Shown: positions 57,480 through 64,000 of the stretch, piece after piece | Layout of the letters: each line of letters begins with the position of its first letter | How positions within the stretch are numbered: position 1 is the first letter of the stretch | From: Mumia xiangluensis | Lineage (GTDB): Bacteria; Actinomycetota; Actinomycetes; Propionibacteriales; Nocardioidaceae | Direction: 5' to 3' | DNA: 64,000 nt | Assembly (NCBI RefSeq): GCF_010994095.1 | Contig: NZ_WJYO01000004.1 | Location: 248,001 to 312,000, forward strand | The notes under the pieces: model-generated | The model's database searches: none | Told to the model about the DNA's origin: nothing | Seen by the model: the letters and a program-made list of their open reading frames with translations, nothing else | Made by a program: the position numbers and the translations under genes

Positions 57480-58232
57480 TCAGGCCGTGGTGTCGCCGGT
57501 GACGTCGATGTCGGTGCGGTCGACGCCGGTGATGAACACGAACGAGGCTCCGGCGATGGCGGCACCTATCAACGGTGCCAGCAGGAAGACCCAGACCTGT
57601 GCGAGAGCGTCCGTTCCTGCGAACCACGCGACAGCGAGCGATCGCGCCGGGTTCACCGACGTGTTGCTGACCGGGATCGAGATGAGGTGGATCAGGGTCA
57701 GCATGAGACCGATCGCGAGAGGTGCGAAGCCGACCGGAGCGCGCTTGGAGGTCACGCCGAGGATGACGTAGAGGAACATCGCGGTCATCACGACCTCGCA
57801 CAGGAACACCGACCAGAGCACGTAACCGCCCGGTGAGCGGTCGTCGTAGCCGTTCGTGGCGAAGCCGCTGTCGACGGCGTTGAAGCTGTCGATGCCGTTG
57901 GCGATGCCGAGGAGCACCACGGCGCCGAGGGTGCCTCCGACGATTTGGGCGATCCAGTAGGGCCCGACGTCCTTCCACGGGAAGCGCTTGGCGATCGCGA
58001 GGCCGAAGGTGACGGCTGGGTTGAAATGCGCGCCGGAGATGTGGCCGACGGCGTACGCGCCGGTGAGGACGGTGAGTCCGAAGGCGAAGGCGACACCGAG
58101 GTGCCCGACGCCCAGGTTGCCCACGTCGGTCACGAACACGGCGGCGAGCACTGCCGTGCCACAGCCTCCGAGCACCAGCCAGAACGAGCCGAGCAGCTCG
58201 GCTCCGAGTCGAGAGCGGAGTTCGGGCACCAT
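57480..58232 (-). CDS. aqpZ: Aquaporin Z-like water channel
   Basis: 250 residues with six membrane helices and both NPA loops ([12 protein letters not shown] and [12 protein letters not shown]). Selectivity-filter residues fit water rather than glycerol: Phe in GVAFAFGLT, His in LIHLISIPV and the conserved Arg after the second NPA. An acidic tail ([13 protein letters not shown]) ends the protein. ATG 58232 is preceded by AAGGGGGAA. The open frame from 58313 is not used. Confidence 0.92.
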   Translation of the reverse strand: MVPELRSRLGAELLGSFWLVLGGCGTAVLAAVFVTDVGNLGVGHLGVAFAFGLTVLTGAYAVGHISGAHFNPAVTFGLAIAKRFPWKDVGPYWIAQIVGGTLGAVVLLGIANGIDSFNAVDSGFATNGYDDRSPGGYVLWSVFLCEVVMTAMFLYVILGVTSKRAPVGFAPLAIGLMLTLIHLISIPVSNTSVNPARSLAVAWFAGTDALAQVWVFLLAPLIGAAIAGASFVFITGVDRTDIDVTGDTTA

Positions 58233-58372
58233 CGTTCCCCCTTTTGATGGCCGTCCCCCTGACAGCCCTCGTCTCGCATTGTGCGTGACTTGTCGCACGG
58301 CCGCGAGCGACACGCCGCCGTGGGGTGAGCGAGTTCACGGTCACGGACCCTGAATTGTTCTTTCCTGCAACA

Positions 58373-58385
58373 TATTATGGAGGAG
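58373..58385 (+). promoter_or_regulatory. AT-rich promoter and leaderless start of MFS exporter
   Basis: TATTAT at 58373-58378, GGAGGAG, then GTG 58386. The 35 bases around it are unusually AT-rich for this window (TGAATTGTTCTTTCCTGCAA), a possible sign of strong or regulated expression. Confidence 0.55.
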
Positions 58386-59636
58386 GTGACCTCCTCCGTT
58401 CTCTCGCCTCGCCGTCCCCGCCCGCCGCGCATTCTCCGCGAGCGCACCGGCGGGACCCCGCGCAACCTCACGCTCGCGCTGATCGCGCTGGCTCTGGGCG
58501 GATTCGCGATCGGGACCACCGAGTACGTCACGATGGGTCTGCTGCCCGAGATCGCCGCGGGGATCGGGGTCTCGATCCCGAGCGCAGGGCACGTCATCTC
58601 GGCGTACGCGGTCGGCGTCGTCGTCGGCGCCCCCCTGATCGTCTCGCTGACCGCCAGGCTGCCGAAGCACGCCCTCGCGATCGGGCTGGTCGCGGCACTC
58701 GCCCTGGGCAACATGCTGACCGCCGTCGCCCCGACGTACGAGACGCTGCTCGGCGCCCGGTTCCTGGCCGGCCTCCCGCACGGCGCGTACTTCGGCGTCG
58801 CGTCCCTGATCGCGGCCTCGATGGTCTCGCCGCAGCGCAGAGGTCGCGCGGTCGCCTCGGTGATGCTCGGGCTCGCGGCTGCCAACCTCGTCGGTGTGCC
58901 CGCGAGCACCTTCCTCGGACAGCAGCTCGGATGGCGCTCGGCGTACTGGGTCGTCGTGGGGCTCGCCGTGGTCACTATGGGGTTCATCGGTGCCTTCGTC
59001 CCGCAGCAGCAGCGCGACACGTCGGCGACCGTACGCCGTGAGCTGCGCGCGCTGCGCCAGCCGCAGGTCCTCCTCACCGCCGGTGTCGGCGCGATCGGGT
59101 TCGGCGGGCTCTTCGCCGTCTACAGCTACATCGCGCCCATCACGACCGACGTGAGCAACCTGAGCGCCTCGTTCGTGCCGTGGGTGCTGCTGGTGTACGG
59201 AATCGGCTCGATCCTCGGTACGGCGCTCGGGGGGCGGCTCGCCGACCACTCGCTCTTCGCGTGGCTCTGCACCATGCTCGTCGCGATGGCCGCGCTCCTC
59301 GCGCTGTTCGCCGTCACGGCGCAGCACGGTGCCCTGCTCCTGATCGGCGTGCTCCTGCTCTCGACCGCGGCGTCGGCGCTCGGCCTTCTCCTGCAGATGC
59401 GTCTGATGCACGTCGCCGGCAGCGCCAAGATGCTCGGGGCGGCGCTCAACCACTCCGCACTCAACGCGGCCAACGCGCTGGGTGCATGGCTCGGCGGTCT
59501 CGTGATCGCCGCAGGATTCGGCTACATCGCGACAGCGTGGGTCGGCGTGGGCCTGTCGTTCGCCGGGCTCGCCATCCTCGTCGCCTCGGCGTGGCTCTAC
59601 CGCGGGGAACGCCTCGCGCTGTCCTTGTCGCACTGA
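58386..59636 (+). CDS. MFS transporter, drug-efflux (DHA1) type
   Basis: 416 residues with 12 membrane helices. The loop 2-3 and loop 4 regions (YVTMGLLPEIAAGIGVSIPS and GARFLAGLPHGAYFGVASLI) are those of the AraJ/YdhP/NepI branch of DHA1 exporters, which expel drugs, arabinose-like sugars or purine compounds. GTG 58386 is chosen from the leaderless -10; ATG 58377 would lie inside the -10 box. Substrate unknown. Downstream lies an array of palindromes. Confidence 0.88.
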   Translation: MTSSVLSPRRPRPPRILRERTGGTPRNLTLALIALALGGFAIGTTEYVTMGLLPEIAAGIGVSIPSAGHVISAYAVGVVVGAPLIVSLTARLPKHALAIGLVAALALGNMLTAVAPTYETLLGARFLAGLPHGAYFGVASLIAASMVSPQRRGRAVASVMLGLAAANLVGVPASTFLGQQLGWRSAYWVVVGLAVVTMGFIGAFVPQQQRDTSATVRRELRALRQPQVLLTAGVGAIGFGGLFAVYSYIAPITTDVSNLSASFVPWVLLVYGIGSILGTALGGRLADHSLFAWLCTMLVAMAALLALFAVTAQHGALLLIGVLLLSTAASALGLLLQMRLMHVAGSAKMLGAALNHSALNAANALGAWLGGLVIAAGFGYIATAWVGVGLSFAGLAILVASAWLYRGERLALSLSH

Positions 59637-59660
59637 CCGCTGCGCGCCGCCGCGCCGCGC

Positions 59661-59700
59661 CGAGCTGCCGCGCGCCGCACCGAGCTGCCGCGCGCCGCAC
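59661..59700 (+). repeat. 20-bp perfect tandem repeat, two copies
   Basis: CGAGCTGCCGCGCGCCGCAC at 59661-59680 is repeated at 59681-59700. A partial copy seems to precede it. Part of the 215-base gap between convergent MFS and cysA genes. Confidence 0.95.
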
Positions 59701-59706
59701 CTCCCT

Positions 59707-59797
59707 CCGGCATTTGCGGTGGGAGCACCGCAAATGCCGGGACCGCACCGCATATTTGCGGTGCAGCCCCGGCGGTTGAGGTGCGGGCACCGCAAAC
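59707..59797. repeat. Palindrome array, family C (TTTGCGGTG core)
   Basis: Perfect 15-bp hairpin CCGGCATTTGCGGTG with GGAG loop (59707-59740), a second hairpin with arms GCACCGCA and TGCGGTGC (59745-59764), and a half copy CACCGCAAAC (59788-59797). The core TTTGCGGTG or its complement appears four times. Confidence 0.88.
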
Positions 59798-59851
59798 GGG
59801 AAGGCGTGCCCGGGCACGCGGGCGCGGCCGCGTGCCTGGGCGCGGGGACGG

Positions 59852-60832
59852 TCAGGCCAGTACGGCTGCCGGAGCGGCTGAGCCGTTGACGGGCGACGAC
59901 TCGCGCAGCCACACGCCGATGCCCTCGCCCAGCCCGCGGTGGAGGGCCTCCGTCCGGGTGAGCTGGACCAGGATCGGCTCACCGCCGGCGACCGGCGTGA
60001 CCTCCAGACGCACCTCGTACCCGATTCGGGTCCACCGCGTGACCGTCCCCGGTACGGCGTCCGGGACGGGTGCGGTGGTGACCTCGATGTCGTGCGGCCG
60101 GACCAGCCGGCCTCCCAGCGTGGTCACCGGGCCGAGGAACGAGAGGACGAAGTCGGACGCCGGCTGGTCGTACAGCTCGTCCGGCGTGCCGATCTGCTCG
60201 ATCCTGCCCTGGTTGATGACGACGATCTGGTCGGCGACCTCGAGAGCCTCCTCCTGGTCGTGCGTCACGAACACGGTGGTGACGTGGACGTCGTCGTGCA
60301 GGCGACGCAGCCAGTCGCGCAGCTCCTTGCGGACCTTCGCGTCGAGTGCGCCGAACGGCTCGTCCAGCAGCAGCACGCTCGGCTCGATCGCGAGGGCGCG
60401 TGCCAGCGCCATGCGCTGCCGCTGACCGCCGGACAGCTGAGCGGGATAGCGGTCGGCGAACTGCTCGAGGTGCACGAGCCGCAGCATCTCGCGGACGCGC
60501 TCCTCGACCTGCTTCTTGGACTGCTTGCGGATCTCCAGCCCGAACGCGACGTTGCGCGCCACGGTCATGTGCTTGAACGCGGCGTAGTGCTGGAACACGA
60601 ATCCCACGTTGCGCTTGCGCGCCGGGAGACGGGTCGCGTCGGTGCCTTCGATCTCGACGGTGCCGGAGTCGGCGTTCTCGAGTCCGGCGATGATGCGCAG
60701 CAGCGTCGACTTGCCGCCGCCGCTGGGCCCGAGCAGGGCGGTGAGCTGCCCGGTCGGGACCGACAGGTTGATGTCTTCGAGGGCCACGAAGTCGCCGAAG
60801 CGACGGCTGACCCCTGCGATCTCGATGCTCAT
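59852..60832 (-). CDS. cysA: Sulfate/thiosulfate ABC transporter ATPase
   Basis: 326 residues. Walker [16 protein letters not shown], signature [14 protein letters not shown], Walker [13 protein letters not shown] and H-loop [11 protein letters not shown] are complete. A C-terminal TOBE-like domain (about 235-320) follows. It energises sulfate uptake. Last gene of the operon; it overlaps the preceding permease by 4 bases. Confidence 0.95.
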   Translation of the reverse strand: MSIEIAGVSRRFGDFVALEDINLSVPTGQLTALLGPSGGGKSTLLRIIAGLENADSGTVEIEGTDATRLPARKRNVGFVFQHYAAFKHMTVARNVAFGLEIRKQSKKQVEERVREMLRLVHLEQFADRYPAQLSGGQRQRMALARALAIEPSVLLLDEPFGALDAKVRKELRDWLRRLHDDVHVTTVFVTHDQEEALEVADQIVVINQGRIEQIGTPDELYDQPASDFVLSFLGPVTTLGGRLVRPHDIEVTTAPVPDAVPGTVTRWTRIGYEVRLEVTPVAGGEPILVQLTRTEALHRGLGEGIGVWLRESSPVNGSAAPAAVLA

Positions 60833-61698
60833 GCTGGGTCCTTCTGGGTGGGTACGGAGGTGGTGGCGGCGGTGACCCCGGCGGTGCTGGCGGACTCCTC
60901 GTGGCCCGGGCGCAGCAGCGTCACGACGATCAGCGCGAGGACGGCGGCGGCAGCGAGGACGAACGACGAGGCGTACGCGGCGGTCTGCTCGAAGTTCTGG
61001 TACTTCTCCTCGACGACGAGCGTGGCCGTCTGGGTCTGGCCGACGATGTTGCCCGACACGATCTTGACCGCGCCGAACTCGCCCAGCGACCGGGCGAGGC
61101 TCAGGACGACGCCGTAGACGAGCGCCCAGCGGATCGCGGGGATCGTGATGCGGCGGAACGTCTGCCAGGCGTTGGCGCCGAGGCTGCGGGCAGCCTGCTC
61201 CTGCTCGGTGCCGATCTCGGTGAGGACCGGCACGATCTCGCGGATCACCAGCGGGAGCGACACGAACGCCGTGGCCATGATGATGCCCGGTGTCGCGTAG
61301 ATGACCTGGATGCCGGAGTCCTCGAGCGCGGGGCCGAACCAGCCGTTCGTCCCCCCGTACGCGAGGAGCAGTGCCAGGCCGACGACCACGGGCGACACCG
61401 ACAGCGGCAGGTCGATGAACGCCGACAGGGCACGGCGACCCGGGAACGTGTACCGGACCAGCAGGATCGAGATCAGGATGCCGAAGACGGTGTTGATGAC
61501 CACCGCCCACACGGCCACGATCAGCGTGAGCTGGAACGCGTACGCGGTCGTCTCCTCGGTGAGCGCGTCGATGAAGGTCCCGATGCCCTCGGAGAACGCG
61601 TTCTTGGCGACGAGCGAGACGGGCCACACGATCAGGAGGCCGAGGTAGACGAGGACGATCGTGCGCAGCGAGTAGCGGACGAGGCGGTTGCCGTTCAT
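60829..61698 (-). CDS. cysW: Sulfate ABC transporter permease CysW
   Basis: 289 residues with six membrane helices. The EAA loop ([20 protein letters not shown]) that docks on the ATPase is intact. 4-base overlaps on both sides. The Ala/Thr/Ser-rich C-terminus has no known role. Confidence 0.95.
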   Translation of the reverse strand: MNGNRLVRYSLRTIVLVYLGLLIVWPVSLVAKNAFSEGIGTFIDALTEETTAYAFQLTLIVAVWAVVINTVFGILISILLVRYTFPGRRALSAFIDLPLSVSPVVVGLALLLAYGGTNGWFGPALEDSGIQVIYATPGIIMATAFVSLPLVIREIVPVLTEIGTEQEQAARSLGANAWQTFRRITIPAIRWALVYGVVLSLARSLGEFGAVKIVSGNIVGQTQTATLVVEEKYQNFEQTAAYASSFVLAAAAVLALIVVTLLRPGHEESASTAGVTAATTSVPTQKDPA

Positions 61699-62540
61699 CG
61701 TCGGGCCACCCTTCTCGAGATGACGTCGAGCGCCACGATGGCGAACAGGGCTACGAGGAGAAGCAGCGACGCGACGGAGGCGGCGGCCGCCATGTTGCCG
61801 TTCTCGATGTAGGTGAGGATGCGGACCGACGTGACCTCGGTGCGCATCGGCAGGTTGCCCGAAAGCAGGACGAGCGAGCCGTACTCGCTGATCGCTCGCG
61901 CGAACGAGAGCGCCGCCCCGGCGGTGATCGCCGGTGCGAGCGCAGGGATCAGGATGCGGCGGAACGTCGTGAAGCGGCTGGCGCCCAGGGACTGGGCCGC
62001 CTGCTCGGTCTCGGGGTCGAGCTCGAGCAGCACGGGCTGGACCGTGCGGACCACGAACGGCGTCGTCACGAACAGCAGCGCGAGGTAGACCGCGATGCGG
62101 GTGTTGGCGACGTCGACGCCGATCGGGCTGTTTGGGCCGTACAGAGCGAGCAGGACGAGGCCGGCGACGATCGTCGGCAGCGCGAACGGGATGTCGATGA
62201 TGACTTCCAGGACGCGCTTGCCCCAGAAGCGGTCACGGACCAGCACCCAGGCGATCATGGTGCCGAAGACGACGTTCGTGAGGGTGACGAGGACGGCCTC
62301 GCCGACGGTGAGCTTGATCGCGGCCCACGTCTGCGGCTGGCGGATCGTCTCCCAGAACGTCGCCCAGCCTCCCTCGGTCGTCGTGATGACCACCGCTGAC
62401 AGGGGCAGCAGCACGAGGATGCTGAACCAGATCAGCGCGATCCCCAACCCCACCCCGGCGGCGGGGGTGAGGGCGGTCGCCGCGCGGGCGCGGCGCCGGG
62501 GACCCCGGCGCCGCACCTGCGTGAGGGTCGGAGACGTCAC
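61695..62540 (-). CDS. cysT: Sulfate ABC transporter permease CysT
   Basis: 281 residues with six membrane helices and an EAA loop ([20 protein letters not shown]). Start is GTG 62540, overlapping the stop of the binding-protein gene by 4 bases. The N-terminus is very Arg-rich ([12 protein letters not shown]), which keeps it in the cytosol. Confidence 0.95.
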   Translation of the reverse strand: MTSPTLTQVRRRGPRRRARAATALTPAAGVGLGIALIWFSILVLLPLSAVVITTTEGGWATFWETIRQPQTWAAIKLTVGEAVLVTLTNVVFGTMIAWVLVRDRFWGKRVLEVIIDIPFALPTIVAGLVLLALYGPNSPIGVDVANTRIAVYLALLFVTTPFVVRTVQPVLLELDPETEQAAQSLGASRFTTFRRILIPALAPAITAGAALSFARAISEYGSLVLLSGNLPMRTEVTSVRILTYIENGNMAAAASVASLLLLVALFAIVALDVISRRVARR

Positions 62541-63565
62541 GACTTGCCCGTCTCCTGCTGGATCTTCGTGACGATGCCGTTGTTCTCGTCGAAGAACTTC
62601 GTGTTGATGGCCGACCAACCACCGAGGTCACCGTCGATGGTGAAGAGGCTCGTCGGCGTCGGGAACGGGTCCTCCGGGTCGTTCGCACCCTCGACGGTGC
62701 CGACCTCGACGCTGTCGCTGATCGGGCGGAAGCCCTTGGAGACGTACTGCTCCTGACCCTCGTCGCTGAGGACGAACTCGAGGAACTTCTCGGCCTTGGG
62801 GTCGGCGTCCTTGAGGACGGCGCCCGGGTTCTCGATGAGGAGGGTCTCGTCCGGGACGACGTAGTCGAACTTCTCACCCTGCTGGCGGGCGAGGATCGCC
62901 TCGTTCTCGTACGAGATGAGGACGTCGCCGGTGCCGGCCTGGAAGGCTGCAGTGGCGTCGCGACCCGAGCCCGGGAGTGCGGCGACGTGCTCGAAGAACT
63001 TCGTCAGGTACTGGGTGCCGGCGGCGTCGCCACCCTCGGCGGCTGCCTGCTGCCACCCGGCGAGGATGTTCCAGCGGGCGGCGCCGGACGAGCCCGGGTT
63101 GGGCGTGACGATCGAGACGTCGTCCTTGACGAGGTCGTCCCAGGTCTGGATGTTCTTCGGGTTGCCCTCGCGGACGACGAACACCACGACGGAGTCGGTG
63201 ACGATGCCCTTGTGCTCGCCGTCGTCCCAGGTGTCCTCGACGAGACCGGCCTCGACCAGTCGCGTCACGTCGGGGGTGATCGAGAAGTGCACGTAGTCGG
63301 CGGCGAGACCACCGGCGACCGCGCGGCTCTGGTCGCCGGAGGCTCCGTACGACTCCTTCCAGACGACGCCCTTGCCGTCGTCGGTCTTCGCGAACTCCTT
63401 CTGGGCGGCGTTGTTGCCAGCCTTCGGGACCGCGAAGCCGACCAGCGACAGCGTCGTGCTGTCCGCGCTGTCGGCGTCGGCGCCGCCGCAGGCTGACAGC
63501 CCCAGCGCGGCGGCGAGCGCGACGGTTGCAGCCTGGAGGCGGGTGGCCTTCTTTCGAGTGGACAT
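62537..63565 (-). CDS. sbp: Sulfate-binding lipoprotein
   Basis: 342 residues. A lipoprotein signal peptide ends in the lipobox LSAC at about residue 26. The mature protein is a periplasmic-type sulfate-binding protein of the SubI/CysP family (YGASGDQSRAVAGGLAADYV, TPNPGSSGAARWN). It captures sulfate for CysTWA. The ribosome site is AAAGGGAAG. First gene of the operon. Confidence 0.95.
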   Translation of the reverse strand: MSTRKKATRLQAATVALAAALGLSACGGADADSADSTTLSLVGFAVPKAGNNAAQKEFAKTDDGKGVVWKESYGASGDQSRAVAGGLAADYVHFSITPDVTRLVEAGLVEDTWDDGEHKGIVTDSVVVFVVREGNPKNIQTWDDLVKDDVSIVTPNPGSSGAARWNILAGWQQAAAEGGDAAGTQYLTKFFEHVAALPGSGRDATAAFQAGTGDVLISYENEAILARQQGEKFDYVVPDETLLIENPGAVLKDADPKAEKFLEFVLSDEGQEQYVSKGFRPISDSVEVGTVEGANDPEDPFPTPTSLFTIDGDLGGWSAINTKFFDENNGIVTKIQQETGKS

Positions 63566-63600
63566 GACTTCCCTTTCGCAGTGTGATCCAGCGCGGTGCG

Positions 63601-63660
63601 CTGAGTGCGCTCAAACTAGTGAGTTACTAATCCCGAGTAGATTACTCGACTATAGCGACA
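63601..63660 (-). promoter_or_regulatory. AT-rich control region of the sulfate operon
   Basis: An AT-rich 60-base stretch with a palindrome CGAGTA-GAT-TACTCG at 63634-63648 and related half-sites (GAGTTACTAATC) next to it. It probably binds a sulfur regulator that controls sulfate uptake; which one cannot be said. Exact -35 and -10 boxes are unclear. Confidence 0.5.
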
Positions 63661-63717
63661 AGGGAACGCCGTTTTGGGATTTCTCACGATGTGAGCGGGC
63701 GGCCGTCCCAGGCGTCG

Positions 63718-64000
63718 CTAGGCGAAAACGACCGTACGGCTGCCGTTGAGGAGGACGCGCTGCTCGGCGTGCAGCCCGACGGCGCGCGAAAGGACGCGGG
63801 TCTCGACGTCGCGGCCGGCCTGGACCAGCGCCGCCGGGTCCTGGTGGTGCCCCACGCGGGTCACGTCCTGGTCCACGATCGGGCCCTCGTCGAGGTCGGC
63901 CGTGACGTAGTGCGCGGTCGCCCCGATCAGCTTCACGCCGCGGGCGTACGCCTGGTGGTACGGCTTCGCCCCCTTGAAGCTCGGCAGGAAGCTGTGGTGG
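63718..64000 (-). CDS. purU: Formyltetrahydrofolate deformylase, C-terminal part (window edge)
   Basis: The last 94 codons, read towards lower coordinates; the 5' part lies beyond the window. [20 protein letters not shown] and [20 protein letters not shown] followed by IVDQDV identify PurU, which releases formate from 10-formyl-THF for formate-dependent purine synthesis. It resembles PurN (same formyl-transferase fold) but is distinct. It shares the formyl-folate pool with FolD, PurN and PurH in this window. Confidence 0.95.
   Translation of the reverse strand, partial: HHSFLPSFKGAKPYHQAYARGVKLIGATAHYVTADLDEGPIVDQDVTRVGHHQDPAALVQAGRDVETRVLSRAVGLHAEQRVLLNGSRTVVFA

Overview
The window is one contiguous piece of a very GC-rich, gene-dense actinobacterial chromosome. 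No rRNA, tRNA, CRISPR array, insertion sequence or phage gene was found, and no stretch above about 300 bases lacks a gene. Gene order matches blocks known from Mycobacterium tuberculosis: groES-groEL1-sigD-rsdA-guaB-guaB3-choD-guaA at the left; the Rv3230c-desA3 pair in the middle; uvrD1-M23 peptidase-sucCD-perM-purN-purH at the right; then folD-DUF3017 and mdh. The joining of these blocks, plus an ECF42/DGPF pair and DUF559 and LiaF/PspC genes, suggests Propionibacteriales (Nocardioidaceae-like), but the genus cannot be fixed from this sequence alone.

Layout. 1-14 kb: chaperonin, sigma-D with its membrane anti-sigma factor, GMP synthesis (guaB, guaB3, guaA), a HerA-like ATPase, succinate-semialdehyde dehydrogenase and a ChoD-type oxidase. 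14-22 kb: ECF42 sigma factor with its DGPF partner, a GNAT gene cut by an in-frame amber codon, NhaA and a heterodimeric ABC exporter. 22-28 kb: Lrp regulator, a divergent PspC/LiaF envelope-stress cluster with a PspC-fused histidine kinase and response regulator, and an M4 protease carrying its own emfourin-like inhibitor domain. 28-40 kb: CopB-type copper ATPase behind a CsoR-type operator, acyl desaturase and reductase behind a palindromic operator, G6PD, a large SARP/NB-ARC regulator, and a GntR plus ABC-2 efflux operon. 40-53 kb: PcrA, M23 peptidase, sucCD, a membrane-anchored sigma-like protein, perM, purN and purH. 53-64 kb: a DUF559/AbiEi-like nuclease flanked by two related long palindromes, YbaK, folD, DUF3017, a holin-like membrane protein, mdh, aquaporin, an MFS exporter, a sulfate ABC operon and the end of purU.

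Three signals go beyond gene content. (1) At least eleven genes have a -10-like TANNNT hexamer 6-8 nt before the start codon, and several more have a one-mismatch form, implying much leaderless transcription. (2) Gene ends, mostly convergent, carry long extragenic palindromes in families; two families have pairs of copies with compensatory base changes. (3) Three CRP/GlxR-like sites (TGTGA-N6-TCAC) lie upstream of sucC, the M23 peptidase and a GNAT gene.

All domain, homology and synteny statements come from recognising sequence by eye and from memory of the families; no database search was run.
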